Assembly (NCBI GenBank): GCA_977017575.1
Contig: CDRNVI010000042.1
Coordinates: 1-64,000, forward strand
Reading direction: 5' to 3'
Origin: Paramoeba atlantica
Lineage: Eukaryota > Discosea
Length of the DNA stretch: 64,000 nucleotides
Shown here one piece after another: positions 1 through 11,187 of the stretch (position 1 is the first letter of the stretch; the number at the start of each line of letters is the position of its first letter). The notes beneath the pieces were generated by a model that saw only the letters and a program-made list of their open reading frames with translations, did not search any database and was not told the origin of the DNA. A program made the position numbers and the translations under genes.

Positions 1-2429
1 CTTCTTCTTCCTTTCTTCCTTTCTTCCTCTTTCTTCCTCTTTCTTCCTCTTTCTTCCTCTCTTCTTCCTTTTCTCCTCTTTCTTCCTCTTTCTTCCTCTT
101 TCTTCCTCTTTCTTCCTCTTTCTTCCTCTTTCTTCCTCTTTCTTCCTCTTTCTTCCTCTTTCTTCCTCTTTCTTCCTCTTTCTTCCTCTTTCTTCCTCTT
201 TCTTCCTCTTTCTTCTCTTTCTTCCTCTTTCTTTCTTCCTCTTTCTTCCTCTTTCTTCCTCTTTCTTCCTCTTTCTTCCTCTTTCTTCCTCTTTCTTCCT
301 CTTTCTTCCTCTTTCTTCCTCTTTCTTCCTCTTTCTTCCTCTTTCTTCCTCTTTCTTCCTCTTTCTTCCTCTTTCTTCCTCTTTCTTCCTCTTTCTTCCT
401 CTTTCTTCCTCTTTCTTCCTCTTTCTTCCTCTTTCTTCCTCTTTCTTCCTCTTTCTTCCTCTTTCTTCCTCTTTCTTCCTCTTTCTTCCTCTTTCTTCCT
501 CTTTCTTCCTCTTTCTTCCTCTTTCTTCCTCTTTCTTCCTCTTTCTTCCTCTTTCTTCCTCTTTCTTCCTCTTTCTTCCTCTTTCTTCCTCTTTCTTCCT
601 CTTTCTTCCTCTTTCTTCCTCTTTCTTCCTCTTTCTTCCTCTTTCTTCCTCTTTCTTCCTCTTTCTTCCTCTTTCTTCCTCTTTCTTCCTCTTTCTTCCT
701 CTTTCTTCCTCTTTCTTCCTCTTTCTTCCTCTTTCTTCCTCTTTCTTCCTCTTTCTTCCTCTTTCTTCCTCTTTCTTCCTCTTTCTTCCTCTTTCTTCCT
801 CTTTCTTCCTCTTTCTTCCTCTTTCTTCCTCTTTCTTCCTCTTTCTTCCTCTTTCTTCCTCTTTCTTCCTCTTTCTTCCTCTTTCTTCCTCTTTCTTCCT
901 CTTTCTTCCTCTTTCTTCCTCTTTCTTCCTCTTTCTTCCTCTTTCTTCCTCTTTCTTCCTCTTTCTTCCTCTTTCTTCCTCTTTCTTCCTCTTTCTTCCT
1001 CTTTCTTCCTCTTTCTTCCTCTTTCTTCCTCTTTCTTCTCTTTCTTCCTCTTTCTTCCTCTTTCTTCCTCTTTCTTCCTCTTTCTTCCTCTTTCTTCCTC
1101 TTTCTTCCTCTTTCTTCCTCTTTCTTCCTCTTTCTTCCTCTTTCTTCCTCTTTCTTCCTCTTTCTTCCTCTTTCTTCCTCTTTCTTCCTCTTTCTTCCTC
1201 TTTCTTCCTCTTTCTTCCTCTTTCTTCCTCTTTCTTCCTCTTTCTTCCTCTTTCTTCCTCTTTCTTCCTCTTTCTTCCTCTTTCTTCCTCTTTCTTCCTC
1301 TTTCTTCCTCTTTCTTCCTCTTTCTTCCTCTTTCTTCCTCTTTCTTCCTCTTTCTTCCTCTTTCTTCCTCTTTCTTCCTCTTTCTTCCTCTTTCTTCCTC
1401 TTTCTTCCTCTTTCTTCCTCTTTCTTCCTCTTTCTTCCTCTTTCTTCCTCTTTCTTCCTCTTTCTTCCTCTTTCTTCCTCTTTCTTCCTCTTTCTTCCTC
1501 TTTCTTCCTCTTTCTTCCTCTTTCTTCCTCTTTCTTCCTCTTTCTTCCTCTTTCTTCCTCTTTCTTCCTCTTTCTTCCTCTTTCTTCCTCTTTCTTCCTC
1601 TTTCTTCCTCTTTCTTCCTCTTTCTTCCTCTTTCTTCCTCTTTCTTCCTCTTTCTTCCTCTTTCTTCCTCTTTCTTCCTCTTTCTTCCTCTTTCTTCCTC
1701 TTTCTTCCTCTTTCTTCCTCTTTCTTCCTCTTTCTTCCTCTTTCTTCCTCTTTCTTCCTCTTTCTTCCTCTTTCTTCCTCTTTCTTCCTCTTTCTTCCTC
1801 TTTCTTCCTCTTTCTTCCTCTTTCTTCCTCTTTCTTCCTCTTTCTTCCTCTTTCTTCCTCTTTCTTCCTCTTTCTTCCTCTTTCTTCCTCTTTCTTCCTC
1901 TTTCTTCCTCTTTCTTCCTCTTTCTTCCTCTTTCTTCCTCTTTCTTCCTCTTTCTTCCTCTTTCTTCCTCTTTCTTCCTCTTTCTTCCTCTTTCTTCCTC
2001 TTTCTTCCTCTTTCTTCCTCTTTCTTCCTCTTTCTTCCTCTTTCTTCCTCTTTCTTCCTCTTTCTTCCTCTTTCTTCCTCTTTCTTCCTCTTTCTTCCTC
2101 TTTCTTCCTCTTTCTTCCTCTTTCTTCCTCTTTCTTCCTCTTTCTTCCTCTTTCTTCCTCTTTCTTCCTCTTTCTTCCTCTTTCTTCCTCTTTCTTCCTC
2201 TTTCTTCCTCTTTCTTCCTCTTTCTTCCTCTTTCTTCCTCTTTCTTCCTCTTTCTTCCTCTTTCTTCCTCTTTCTTCCTCTTTCTTCCTCTTTCTTCCTC
2301 TTTCTTCCTCTTTCTTCCTCTTTCTTCCTCTTTCTTCCTCTTTCTTCCTCTTTCTTCCTCTTTCTTCCTCTTTCTTCCTCTTTCTTCCTCTTTCTTCCTC
2401 TTTCTTCCTCTTTCTTCCTCTTTCTTCCT
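1..2429. repeat. Polypyrimidine decamer satellite
   Basis: About 240 copies of the 10-bp unit CTTTCTTCCT, almost perfect, with slips near 61-80, 205-235 and 1031-1041. One strand is pure pyrimidine. The array ends abruptly against reverse-transcriptase coding sequence at 2430. No ORF is meaningful here. Long pyrimidine tracts are the usual trans-splicing signal in kinetoplastids, but 2.4 kb is far longer than any such signal, so I read this as satellite expansion. Confidence 0.97.
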
Positions 2430-2430
2430 G

Positions 2431-3663
2431 CTGACGACGAGACAGAACGCCGGCGGTTTATAGCATGGACCCGGGATGACAACGCGCGGATTAAGGAGGT
2501 TTATGAGCCACAAGTACCGGTAAAACATGCACCCTATTATCTCCATCGAGCCCGACAGGACTCGGCGGTAAAGCGTGATCTGGCATGCGGTTTTTTTCAG
2601 GTCGCGATTCCATCCGAAAGTAGGGTGAAGTTCAGATTTTTTATACCGCAGTGGGCAAGTATATGAAATGAATGTGATGCCGATGGGACACCGGTGTGCC
2701 CCAGAGTTGATGCACTCGTTAACCGCGACAGTAGCGGGAGATCCAGCTTACTGTAATAAGAAATCGGCGTTTTCCCACAATGGTCTGGATGTGTATATCG
2801 ACGGCATTCGTTACGCTTCTAGTGACAAAAATACACAGGAATATGCCGCGTTTATAGATCGACGGGCGCAGCACGTTAACGCCCGTTTTAAGGAGGTTGG
2901 GGTGCCACCTTTGCAGAACTACACATTCAATGGAGTCAATTATCACCACCGATCAGGGAAAGTTGCATTGGGACCCAAGATAACGCGAAGACTTCAGAAT
3001 GATAACTACATGCATACCACATACTCTGGGCTGGAAGCCGGTGTTGGGAGGCTCATTTTTGCTTCGGCAATCATGGGCATACCGATTCCCCAATATCATC
3101 TATTCTTGAAAATTGTCCGACGACGAATCAATCATTTAAATCGCGATCCTTGTCTATTGGATACTGTCGTACCTTTACCATTACGAGTGCGAGTGAAGTT
3201 GACCGAGTGGCGCGATTCCTTGATCTATTGTTCTCCAGTGGACCCGGTCCGACATCCTGATACAGTACCACATCAGCACGTTCTATTTACCGATGCGTCG
3301 TCCACCGGGTGGGGGGCGGTGCTTTACCTCGACTATGGGAAAGTTTTATGTACCGGAGCCTCCTGGCCGGAGGGTTTCAAGTACGAAGTGAATCGGGCCG
3401 AAGCTCGGGCAGTACGTTTGGCGTTTGAGAAGTACGGGCATCACTTTCAGCGAGATACATGCGTAGATTTATTTGTTGACAATACATCCTGTTTAGCAGC
3501 GATCAATAGGAAAGTGTCAGGATCTGATGGCATTACTTCGGAGTTGTATGGTTTGTTGAAATATTTGAAGCGTCAAGGAATTGCAGTACAGGCAGAATAT
3601 ATTGCATCAAAAGAAAATCCTGCAGATCCATATAGCAGAATGTGTGAAGAGAAAAAGCATTGA
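2431..3663 (+). pseudogene. YR retroelement remnant 1: RT-RNase H part
   Basis: The 3' part of a VIPER-like YR retrotransposon, entering inside the RT domain straight from the satellite. The open part (2668-3663) shows the palm box MPMGHRCAPE, the Y-I-D-G box and an RNase H domain (FTDASSTGWGA, then EVNRAEARAVRLA, then FVDNTSC) ending near ENPADPYSR. It is closest to element A at 5621-9257. The 5' half of the element is absent from the window. Fossil, broken. Confidence 0.85.
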
Positions 3664-4462
3664 TACAATCAATAACCAGGAAGAACGGATATTCGAGCGA
3701 TTTTGATATGTATGGGATGTAAGTTGATGTGAGGATTGGGCAATGTGTGAGTGAGAGTACGAGGTGATGAGGGGGGCTCTCAGGTAGTAGGCGACCTGGG
3801 GGTTTCGCCTGGGGGTTTCATTACTAGCGTGTGGGTGAGTGTGAGAACTGGCGAGTGGGTGTTCCCCGCCGGGGAACTACCCATTCGCAAGAGAGAGAGA
3901 GAGGTGAAGATTGTTTTTATAAGGACGTCCTTTAGTACTATATTCATCAAATAATTTAATTTATAGTAACGTTCAAAACACAGGTATTTGGGTGCCTCGT
4001 ATTTAATTTATATTGAGTGATTACAAATTAATTATTTGTTTATTAAAATTATATTCTGATGAGCAATTCTTATAGTTTACGGAAAGAATTGATCAAAGAA
4101 GATACTTTTGATTCTGTATGAGATCTGACCGTGGCCCTACGGGGCACATGATATTTAATATTATGATCTGATTTCAGTGTGACATTGCCCCCTCTGGGGG
4201 GAACCATGTATATTTGTAGATTATCAATTATACAATACTATACTTTATTATTACACTAGTAGCTTTTCTCTAATTTCGCAAAAGGAAAGTTGCCCCACCC
4301 GCCATCCCCCGAACCACTCCCCGCCGGGGAACTACCCATTCGCAAGAGAGAGAGAGGTGAAGATTGTTTTTATAAGGACGTCCTTTAGTACTATATTCAT
4401 GAAATAATTTTATTTATAGTAACGTTCAAAACACAGGTATTTGGGTGCCTCGTATTTAAATT
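3664..4462 (+). repeat. Split direct repeats at the end of YR remnant 1 (B1-A2-B2)
   Basis: A block of about 145 bp starting with a palindromic core (GTTCCCCG-C-CGGGGAAC, 3861-3877) is repeated from about 4316 with small differences. Between the copies lie the element end GAGCAATTCT (near 4063-4072) and an A-type segment with a small GC hairpin (GGCCC-TACG-GGGC, about 4133) and a linker CCCACCCGCC. This B1-A2-B2 order is the split direct repeat structure of YR retrotransposons such as VIPER and Ngaro. The second B copy is cut short near 4462. The stretch 3664-3860 is GT-rich and shows no gene. Confidence 0.7.
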
Positions 4463-4619
4463 ATTGAAGTTTACGGATAGAATTTGACGAGAAATATATT
4501 TTCGAAGTGATATGGATAGGATGCCCCGCCGGGGGGCATTGTACCTGTTTTTGTTTTAAACAATAAAATTGTGTTAATACTGATATACAAATATCCCGTA
4601 GTACGATATTCGAATATTT
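4463..4619 (+). repeat. A-type terminal segment of another YR element
   Basis: Begins with a variant of the A-segment start (GAAGTTTACGGATAGAATTT) and carries a GC hairpin near 4533 (GCCCCGCCGGGGGGC). A 40-bp stretch from about 4582 recurs at 12480-12525. No coding potential was seen. Confidence 0.5.
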
Positions 4620-4740
4620 ATAATTCAATTACTCAGGTTTACTGTTCTCGACAAAAGTTTCTTTTGTCTCTATCTTTAACGATAAAGATACAGTTTCTGT
4701 ACCTTGTTGGTTTACTGTTCTCGACAAAAGTTTCTCGACA
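4620..4740 (+). promoter_or_regulatory. Trans-splice acceptor plus embedded spliced-leader copy
   Basis: A genomic acceptor (TTACTCAG, AG at 4635-4636) precedes GTTTACTGTTCTCGACAAAA. About 40 nt on lies a 32-nt spliced-leader copy (4678-4709) containing CAGTTTCTGTACC and ending TTGTTG. It is joined at 4710 to exactly the same GTTTACTG sequence. The locus therefore shows both the unspliced acceptor and its trans-spliced product. The SL identity rests on the conserved kinetoplastid mini-exon 3' half; origin by template switching during reverse transcription is inference. Confidence 0.8.
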
Positions 4741-4756
4741 AAAGTTTCTCGACAAA

Positions 4757-5167
4757 ATGACTCTGGCCCCGACCTTGCCTTCTGGCCCCGACCTTGCCAT
4801 CATGTGGCCCCACATGGGGGAAGTCCTGTACGATTTCACCGTTGTTCACACTTGCTGCGCCAGCTATGCCAAACAAACTAGCACAGCACTGATGCAGCAA
4901 GTTATTGATAAGAAGTTCAAGAAATACGTCGTAGAAAAAGGCGTCGATAGCGATTCTTTTCGTTGCCTGGCCACAACTGATTGTGGCCTACTACATAACG
5001 ACACGAAAGTGCTGTTGAAGGCGTTGGCGAACCGAGCCCAGTTAAAATACGAAAACGTACGGCAAGCCCTTCAGCTCGAAATCGAAAAGATGACGGCATA
5101 CACGGTTGTTTCGCAACTTCGTCATTACATCCCGAAGGAGAACTGGATCGGAGGACTTCGATCTTAG
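4757..5167 (+). CDS. LINE L1: CRE-like endonuclease domain fragment
   Basis: A 136-codon ORF starting at an ATG 47 nt downstream of the SL copy. After an 18-bp duplicated stretch (TCTGGCCCCGACCTTGCC, twice) it runs as the C-terminal restriction-like endonuclease of CRE/SLACS-type LINEs: RSGPDLAIMWPHMGEVLYD-type start, then a helical tail ending VVSQLRHYIP. It is close to the C-terminus of L11 (ending at 42065). The reverse transcriptase is absent. It is most likely a 5'-truncated LINE, but an SL, an ATG in frame and an intact endonuclease would also allow a short expressed protein. The frame is clean to the stop. Confidence 0.75.
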   Translation: MTLAPTLPSGPDLAIMWPHMGEVLYDFTVVHTCCASYAKQTSTALMQQVIDKKFKKYVVEKGVDSDSFRCLATTDCGLLHNDTKVLLKALANRAQLKYENVRQALQLEIEKMTAYTVVSQLRHYIPKENWIGGLRS

Positions 5168-5620
5168 GTCAAAAATGTTCCTCAAATGCGAACAGAGCTT
5201 TCTGTCTTTCTCCCTTCCCTTCTCTCTCTTTTCTTTACTCTTTCTCTTGCCTAGAGAAAGACCTCAGCGAGCTCTCCCCCCTTTCCTCCTCCTACGAATC
5301 CTAATCCTAATATTAGATTTCATTGAGAGTTACGAATGTTGCTAGTTTCCTTGATGATCGTACCGTTGTTTAGGTTTCTCATTAATACTACTACTCTTCC
5401 CCCTCTTCCGCCTATGCAGAATCGTGAGAACTTGTATGTATTGTTTCTGGTAGAAATATTGTTCTGTTTGTTGATTTTGTGTTGTGTGAAGGCTATTCGT
5501 AAACACTGAAAGTCTATGAAAAGAAACTGAGATGAATGTTCACAGACAGTGACACTAAACAAAAGGATTAAATCCCCAAATGCATATATACGAATTATTG
5601 TCCCCGAAATATAATATGAA
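5168..5620. other. Unassigned stretch between LINE L1 and YR element A
   Basis: The first ~130 bp look like a LINE 3' UTR with a C/T-rich run (5195-5300, CTCTCT-type). The rest is AT-rich and must hold the 5' end of YR element A, but I could not place its A segment with confidence. No gene recognised. Confidence 0.4.
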
Positions 5621-6742
5621 ATGACCGTAATCGACATTCCTTTGACAGCCCGAAGGTCATCACGCAGTGCTTCTCCGGCCTCTGAGCCGCTCGTGCCTAC
5701 CGAGCCGCTTAGTCAGCAGGAGTTAAGTTTGGTTTGTACAGTGGCAAGGGAGAAATTGTTGTTCAAAAAATCGGTACAAGTGCGTGCGATCTTTCGACGG
5801 AAAGATGATTTAAATGGTGGTCGACAGACTGTGATGGGAAAGTTGCGAAAGGATGGCCTGGATTTATGGGCGGTGTGGGAGGACAAACCGTCCAAGGAGT
5901 ACCAGTTTCCTCATCCGGATTTGGGTTATTATGAGCTCAACATTATCGAAGATCGAGAACTACCACCCGCTCTTATTGAGAACTCTTCGCAATTACTCAC
6001 CGATGAAACGCATCAGCTGGGCTCACGTAATGAGGCTTCCGGCATGCAAGAGGTAATTGGGGGGAGAACTGGTGCCGCACCAATTTCAGAGGCTTTACGG
6101 GAAGGCAGATTACTCGACCCGAATGCATTGAACGCCTACGAACCTTTGACTTACGAGCCTTGGATTAATGCGGCGGATGACGATGGTTTTCGCACTAGGG
6201 ACCTGATTCGCGAGCTTCAGGATGCGCCTGAGTTTGGTTTACGCGTTAATCAGTTTTATCATGATCGCACGTTTATTAAGCAGCAAGAGCGTTTGTTTAA
6301 TTCTGTATTTTGCAAGTGGATTATTTTTGCGCGTTTGATACCCAACTGGAATGAAGGTGTGTACCTCGAAATGGGACGTGGGATTGTGCAGACACTTCGT
6401 GACGCGTACTGGCGAGCACGCCGCGTAGATGTGGACTTGGTCCATCAAAAAATGGAGAAGGATATCCGTCCGGACGACAAGTTTTATCATCACGTGAATG
6501 ATCAATTGGTTGAGCGACAGAAGCAATATGCACGTGTTCAGTCTTTCTCTGCTCCACCATCTATGCAAGTTTCGCGTCCAAATCAGTTCCCACCGCGACA
6601 TAATGCATATCCTCCACGACGAAATTTATTATGCTTTGGATGTCGGTCGCCTGATCACATTTGGCGCAACTGCCCGAAGCGATTCCAGCAGGATTTTCGA
6701 GGACGGGTGGCTGGCCCTGCCCACAGCAGCAAGAGTTTCTGA
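5621..6742 (+). CDS. YR element A gag-like protein
   Basis: 373 codons from an ATG at 5621. It has no close named relative that I can recall, but it aligns along its length with the gag parts of elements B (20945-21622) and E (14627-16030), for example the block YEPWINAADDDGFR followed by LIREL and a helical region with a conserved GVYLEMGRG and LRDAYWRA. The C-terminus carries one CCHC zinc knuckle (CFGCRSPDHIWRNC), as in retroelement nucleocapsid proteins. The protein ends in a basic tail. It probably packages the element RNA; that role is inferred from position and the knuckle. Confidence 0.8.
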   Translation: MTVIDIPLTARRSSRSASPASEPLVPTEPLSQQELSLVCTVAREKLLFKKSVQVRAIFRRKDDLNGGRQTVMGKLRKDGLDLWAVWEDKPSKEYQFPHPDLGYYELNIIEDRELPPALIENSSQLLTDETHQLGSRNEASGMQEVIGGRTGAAPISEALREGRLLDPNALNAYEPLTYEPWINAADDDGFRTRDLIRELQDAPEFGLRVNQFYHDRTFIKQQERLFNSVFCKWIIFARLIPNWNEGVYLEMGRGIVQTLRDAYWRARRVDVDLVHQKMEKDIRPDDKFYHHVNDQLVERQKQYARVQSFSAPPSMQVSRPNQFPPRHNAYPPRRNLLCFGCRSPDHIWRNCPKRFQQDFRGRVAGPAHSSKSF

Positions 6743-6805
6743 CAAAACCACACCCTAACGGCCAGTTCTATAGTAACATTCAAACGAAACAGAACGACAC
6801 TTTTA

Positions 6806-7837
6806 ATGCAAGTTCCCAAAAGGAGAAGAGTGGAAGAGAACATTGTACCAGTGGATGTTCGCAATGTGCAGAATTTATCAGGGAGATACGTGAGATGCGA
6901 GAATTTTTACGGCGGAACTTTTAGTTTGCAAGTAGCGGATACGGCGCGCGGAAATCTAGTGAAATTACTAATGGGGGTCACAGCAATGACCCCGGAAATC
7001 AGGCAGGCATTGGATGCGATGGGAAATATGTGGAGCGCATCGACTTGGCAGGCGAGGGCAAGGTTGTGGGAAAGGTTGACGGCCTTTTGTCATTGGAAAC
7101 AAATCGAAATCACCCCAATTCATGCAGTAACTTTCATCGCAAGTTTACCAATCAAAATCCAAGGAAAGTTGTCATACGCCCGAAGTTTGGCGTCCCTACT
7201 CAACTTAGCCGGCAAGGGAACGAACCCGCTACGTTTTTACATCAAGTCACTCATGGCGGAGGGTGCGACGGAGCCGCACCGTCAAATGGCGCCACTAACG
7301 CCGGAGTTACTGAAACAATTGTGGAACCACCTTCCTCACAGCGAAAGACATACGTTGCTGCTTTGTTGGAAGGCGGCAAGCCGGTGGTCCGAGACAGCGA
7401 TGCTCACACGCGACAGATTCCACGAAGTGTCTTCGACAAGAATCGTGATATGGTGGGGCAGACAGACCAAAGAATCGCGGTACAACCCGTATCGAGCGTC
7501 AATGTATACGGTTGTGGAAGGGCCGGGCACGGATCGTCTAGCGGATTACATAACAAAGCTGGGGCAGTTGCAGCCGATGTCAAGAACATCGGTATCCGAA
7601 GTGGATGCGAAGATACGCCGAATTCTGGGGACAGGTTTCGGCTCACACTCAGCGAAACGAGGAGCAATAACACCGCTGTTTGCGGAAGTAGTGAAGGGCA
7701 ATACGCGCCTCGAGGAAGTACAACGATTAGCAAAGCATCAGTCCCTCGATTCGCTTCTTCGATACAACGCCGACCCGGTTACCACCGCGTTGGTGTTGGG
7801 CACGCAGAAAGCAACCAGCAAGTTACGGATCATGTAG
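6806..7837 (+). CDS. YR element A tyrosine recombinase
   Basis: 343 codons from ATG 6806. The C-terminal catalytic domain shows the expected order: an Arg in CWKAASRWSET, the HSAKRGAI box, a His in AKHQSLDSLL and the Tyr in LLRYNA. These are the tyrosine recombinase R...H-x-x-R...H...Y positions as seen in DIRS/VIPER integrases. The N-terminal half is helical and fits a core-binding domain. It would recombine a circular DNA intermediate into target DNA without target duplication, which matches the junctions of elements B, C, E and F. A second frame (the RT frame) is open across most of this gene. Confidence 0.88.
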   Translation: MQVPKRRRVEENIVPVDVRNVQNLSGRYVRCENFYGGTFSLQVADTARGNLVKLLMGVTAMTPEIRQALDAMGNMWSASTWQARARLWERLTAFCHWKQIEITPIHAVTFIASLPIKIQGKLSYARSLASLLNLAGKGTNPLRFYIKSLMAEGATEPHRQMAPLTPELLKQLWNHLPHSERHTLLLCWKAASRWSETAMLTRDRFHEVSSTRIVIWWGRQTKESRYNPYRASMYTVVEGPGTDRLADYITKLGQLQPMSRTSVSEVDAKIRRILGTGFGSHSAKRGAITPLFAEVVKGNTRLEEVQRLAKHQSLDSLLRYNADPVTTALVLGTQKATSKLRIM

Positions 7838-9257
7838 AGGCAAGTGAAATTTTTCGTAAGTTCTTGGATGACATACCACAGGAAAAGGTGCGTCACACTA
7901 TTACCAGAACGCGAAGGACGTCAAACGTCGCGTTACCGAAGGATTATTCTATTCCATTGCATATCAAGCAGGGTATTCCCCGGATGTCGGTTAAGAAGTT
8001 GAGAGAAATGATGAATGAGGAGACTGGTGATCGATTCGATGAGACATTGGAGACTTTATTACGTTTACCGGAACAGGCATCCACCATTCCGCTATATAAG
8101 TCGTTTTTGCCGCACAATGACATAAAGGAATTAGCAGCGGCGGGTTTCATTTCCAGAGTATCAGACGAAGAAGCTAAGGTGCGGCCGTCTTTGGATTGGG
8201 TGATACCTTTCACAGTTGTGGAACCTGGTGAACATGAACATTCCGAACGTCGTCGTTTTATAGCGTGGACGCAGGCAGATAATGATCGCATTAAGGAAAT
8301 ATATGAACCGTATGTCCCCGTTAGACATGCAGCGTATTATCTGCACCGCGCCAAAGAAGAAAGTGCCGTCAAACGGGATTTGGCGTGTGGGTTTTGGCAG
8401 GTCGCAATACCAGAGGAAAGTCGTCAAAAGTTTCGCTTTAAAGACGCAAAAGGGGATCTATACGAATTGACTGTAATGCCCATGGGGCATCGGTGCGCTC
8501 CCGAGTTAATGCACACCTTGACAGCAACTCTAGCAGGTGACAGAAATTACTGTACCGAAAAGCACGCGTTCTTTTATTCCGGACTGGACGTTTATATTGA
8601 TGGTATCCGTTTTGCCGCGAGGGATGAGATAGCAAATAAGTACGCTCGTTTTGTGGATGATAGAGCAGACAGATTAAATGCCTTGTTTAAAGATCGTGGA
8701 GAGCCGCCCGCACAGATTTACACATTCAATGGAATCAAGTATTTTCATAGACAAGGGAAAGTGGCTTTAGGAGACAAAATTTCGCGGCGATTGCGACAGG
8801 ATGACTTTGCTGCAGCCACTTATGCATCTTTGGAATCGGGGTTTGGCCGCCTTATTTTCGCCTCCGCTGTAATGGGTGTTCACCTTCCTCACTATCACTT
8901 GGAAATGAAAATTGTTCGTCGTCGGATTAATAATCTAAATCGCGACCCTACTTTGCTGGATAAGCCCGTTTCCTTACCGACACCGGTGCAATTCGCACTT
9001 TCGGAGTGGCGAGATAAGCTGTTGTATAAAACTCCCGTCGATCCACCTCCACACCCAGACACGGTGCCGCATAACCATATTTTGTGTACAGACGCATCCT
9101 CTACGGGATGGGGTGCGGTCCTGTATTTGGATTACGGGCAAGTCGTTTGTGCTGGGTCGCGGTGGCCACCTGTTTTTGAGTATGAAGTCAATCGCGCAGA
9201 GGCACGCGCCGTTCGCCTCGCCTTTGGAAAATTTGGCCATCACTTTGGTAGGGATAC
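7030..9257 (+). CDS. YR element A reverse transcriptase-RNase H
   Basis: An open frame from 7030, overlapping the recombinase gene for about 800 nt. The overlapping part is rich in Ser, Thr, Asn, Arg and Gly and looks disordered. The RT proper starts after 7837: VKRDLACGF with the first catalytic Asp, palm box MPMGHRCAPE, then the Y-I-D-G box. RNase H follows (CTDASSTGWGA, EVNRAEARAVR). At about 9258 the open frame runs on into the neighbouring B-type copy; that part belongs to the next element. The translation start is unknown; read-through or internal initiation is possible. Confidence 0.8.
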
Positions 9258-9841
9258 CCACGACAAAGCTAGCCGACGCACGACAAAGCTAGCGACGAAT
9301 GAACAATTGAATTTGCCGTTGCATGTGAAAAAGATTCCCGCTATGGATGTAAAAGCGATTGAGATGAAAATGAATGATACAACGAAAAGGCGGTTTCAAG
9401 ACACTATGGAGAAGTTATTGCATTTACAACGAACACCGGATAGGGAGCCGAACATGGGGCCAAAATTATCAGTGCCAGACATTGAGGACTTAGTTCAAGC
9501 CAAAATTCTATCAAAAGTTACACACGAAGAGGAGCGGAAACGTCCTTCCAACCAATGGATAAATTTTTTTATCAATGGATTATAATACCGTGATTGAGCC
9601 AGCAGACGATACAGCAGAAACTGAAAGAAGAAGATTTATAGCTTGGACAAAGGAGGATAACACGAGAATAAAGAACGAATATCTGCCATATGTTCCCCTG
9701 AAACATGCGGCTTATTACTTACATCGAGCCAAGGAATCATATGGGTTGAAGCGAGACATGGCATGCGGATTCTATCAGGTGCCAATTCCGTTATATTCTC
9801 GAGCAAAATTTCGATTTCGATCAGAGAACGGTGAATTGTAT

Positions 9842-11187
9842 AAAAGTTTACGAAAAGAATTGTACAATGGAAATTTTGATTTCTGAGAATTATATTTACG
9901 TTAGTTGGCCGACGGGCATTGTACGTTTGTTATTCATAAACTAGTTTATATAGTGACACAAAACATTATACAGTGAACTGGTAATAGAGCGCGTTTTTAT
10001 CCTTTGAAACTTTTTGCCCATACAAACGCACATCACCGCCGGATTTTCGTCAGCGGACGGCTGGCAACGCCCCCCAGGGCGGAAAGTCGTTATGAAACGC
10101 CCGTCCATTAATCGCCAGTGTTCCTCGAGTCACATACACGCGTATAGATCCAGGAACGAACATCTCGCATATAATACCCGCCAAACGCGGCAGAAGCAAA
10201 GCAGTCAAATACAAGAGGATACATCCAGGGGATCAAAGGGAGAGTGTAGCGAAGAGAACGCGAGTGATACAAGGGGGTGTAAAAAATGTGAAAGACTCGA
10301 ATGGAAGATCAATTGCTTGTGGAAATTTGTACCAGGGAACATTGAGCCTGGAATGCAGGAGTGTGGCTCGGAAAAATCTTTTGAGTCTGTTGATGGGGGT
10401 AAGCAGGATTACTCCCGAGGTACGCGTGGCATTGGACGCGATGTCCGGAATGTGGAGCTCGTCGACGTGGGAGACACGAGCAAGGTTGTGGGAAAGGTTC
10501 CTGGTATATTGCACCGGGAATCATATAAGACAGACACCCCTTCACGCAGTGACGTTCGTGCAACTTCTGCCAGTGTCAATACAAACCAAGGTGTCCTACG
10601 GAAGGGCGCTAATGACCTTATTCAACCTGATCGGATTAAATACTGTCCCAATAAAATTCTTTTGCAAAGCTCTTCAGGCACAAGGAGCAGAGGAGCCAGT
10701 ACATCAGATGCAGCCGTTGACACCATTCCTACTGAACAAGATACGAAGAAGGTGCACCCAATCCGAAAGTCAAACATTGCTGATGTGCTGGAAGGCAGCA
10801 TCCCGTTGGTCCGAAACCGCCAATTTGACCAAGGACAAATTCGTGGAAATATCACCGCAAAAGGTTGTAATTGCTTGGGGAAGGGGGACAAAGGCTACAA
10901 GGTGCAACACGTGGCACCTAGGGTGGTCCCCGCGTGGACACCCGTTCGAGAAAGGGAGGGAAGGGAGTTCTCTCCAGGAAAAAGTTCATGAGGTATATAA
11001 AATAGATTTGATACTTACTTCGCGAAGTTGATATTACAGTACTGGTGAAGATAATGTCTTTTACTCTGTTGTCCATGATGGATGTTATATTTCGGTAGCT
11101 CTGTAGTTCTACAGATTAAACATTACAGTTTACATACGCTTACTATATCTGATTGACTATATGTTTTTCTTCCGGAAGTGCAATTCT
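9842..11187 (+). mobile_element. YR retrotransposon C, short nested copy
   Basis: A 1.35-kb element inserted in the RT gene of the B-type copy. It starts with the A-segment signature (AAAAGTTTACGAAAAGAATTG), includes a gag 3' end, most of a recombinase (10264-10900 region, with CWKAASRWSET) overlapped by an open RT-like frame (10014-10991), and a B-type terminus (GGTCCCCGCGTGGACACCC near 10925). It ends at GTGCAATTCT. The flanking RT sequence meets exactly across it with no target duplication, as expected for a YR element. Internally incomplete; fossil. Confidence 0.75.

Larger units (their letters stand above)
5621..9257 (+). mobile_element. YR retrotransposon A (VIPER-like)
   Basis: Gene order gag, tyrosine recombinase, RT-RNase H, which is the order of trypanosomatid VIPER rather than DIRS or Ngaro. 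All three coding parts are long and open. The 3' end is lost: at about 9258 the RNase H region passes directly into a B-type RT copy, with a 15-bp sequence (ACGACAAAGCTAGC plus flank) present twice at the join. Looks nearly whole in coding content but broken at its 3' end; likely fairly young. Fossil. Confidence 0.85.

Noticed and set aside
1-2429. Possible repeat protein or telomere
   Set aside because: The decamer CTTTCTTCCT is not the kinetoplastid telomere repeat (TTAGGG) and encodes nothing plausible.
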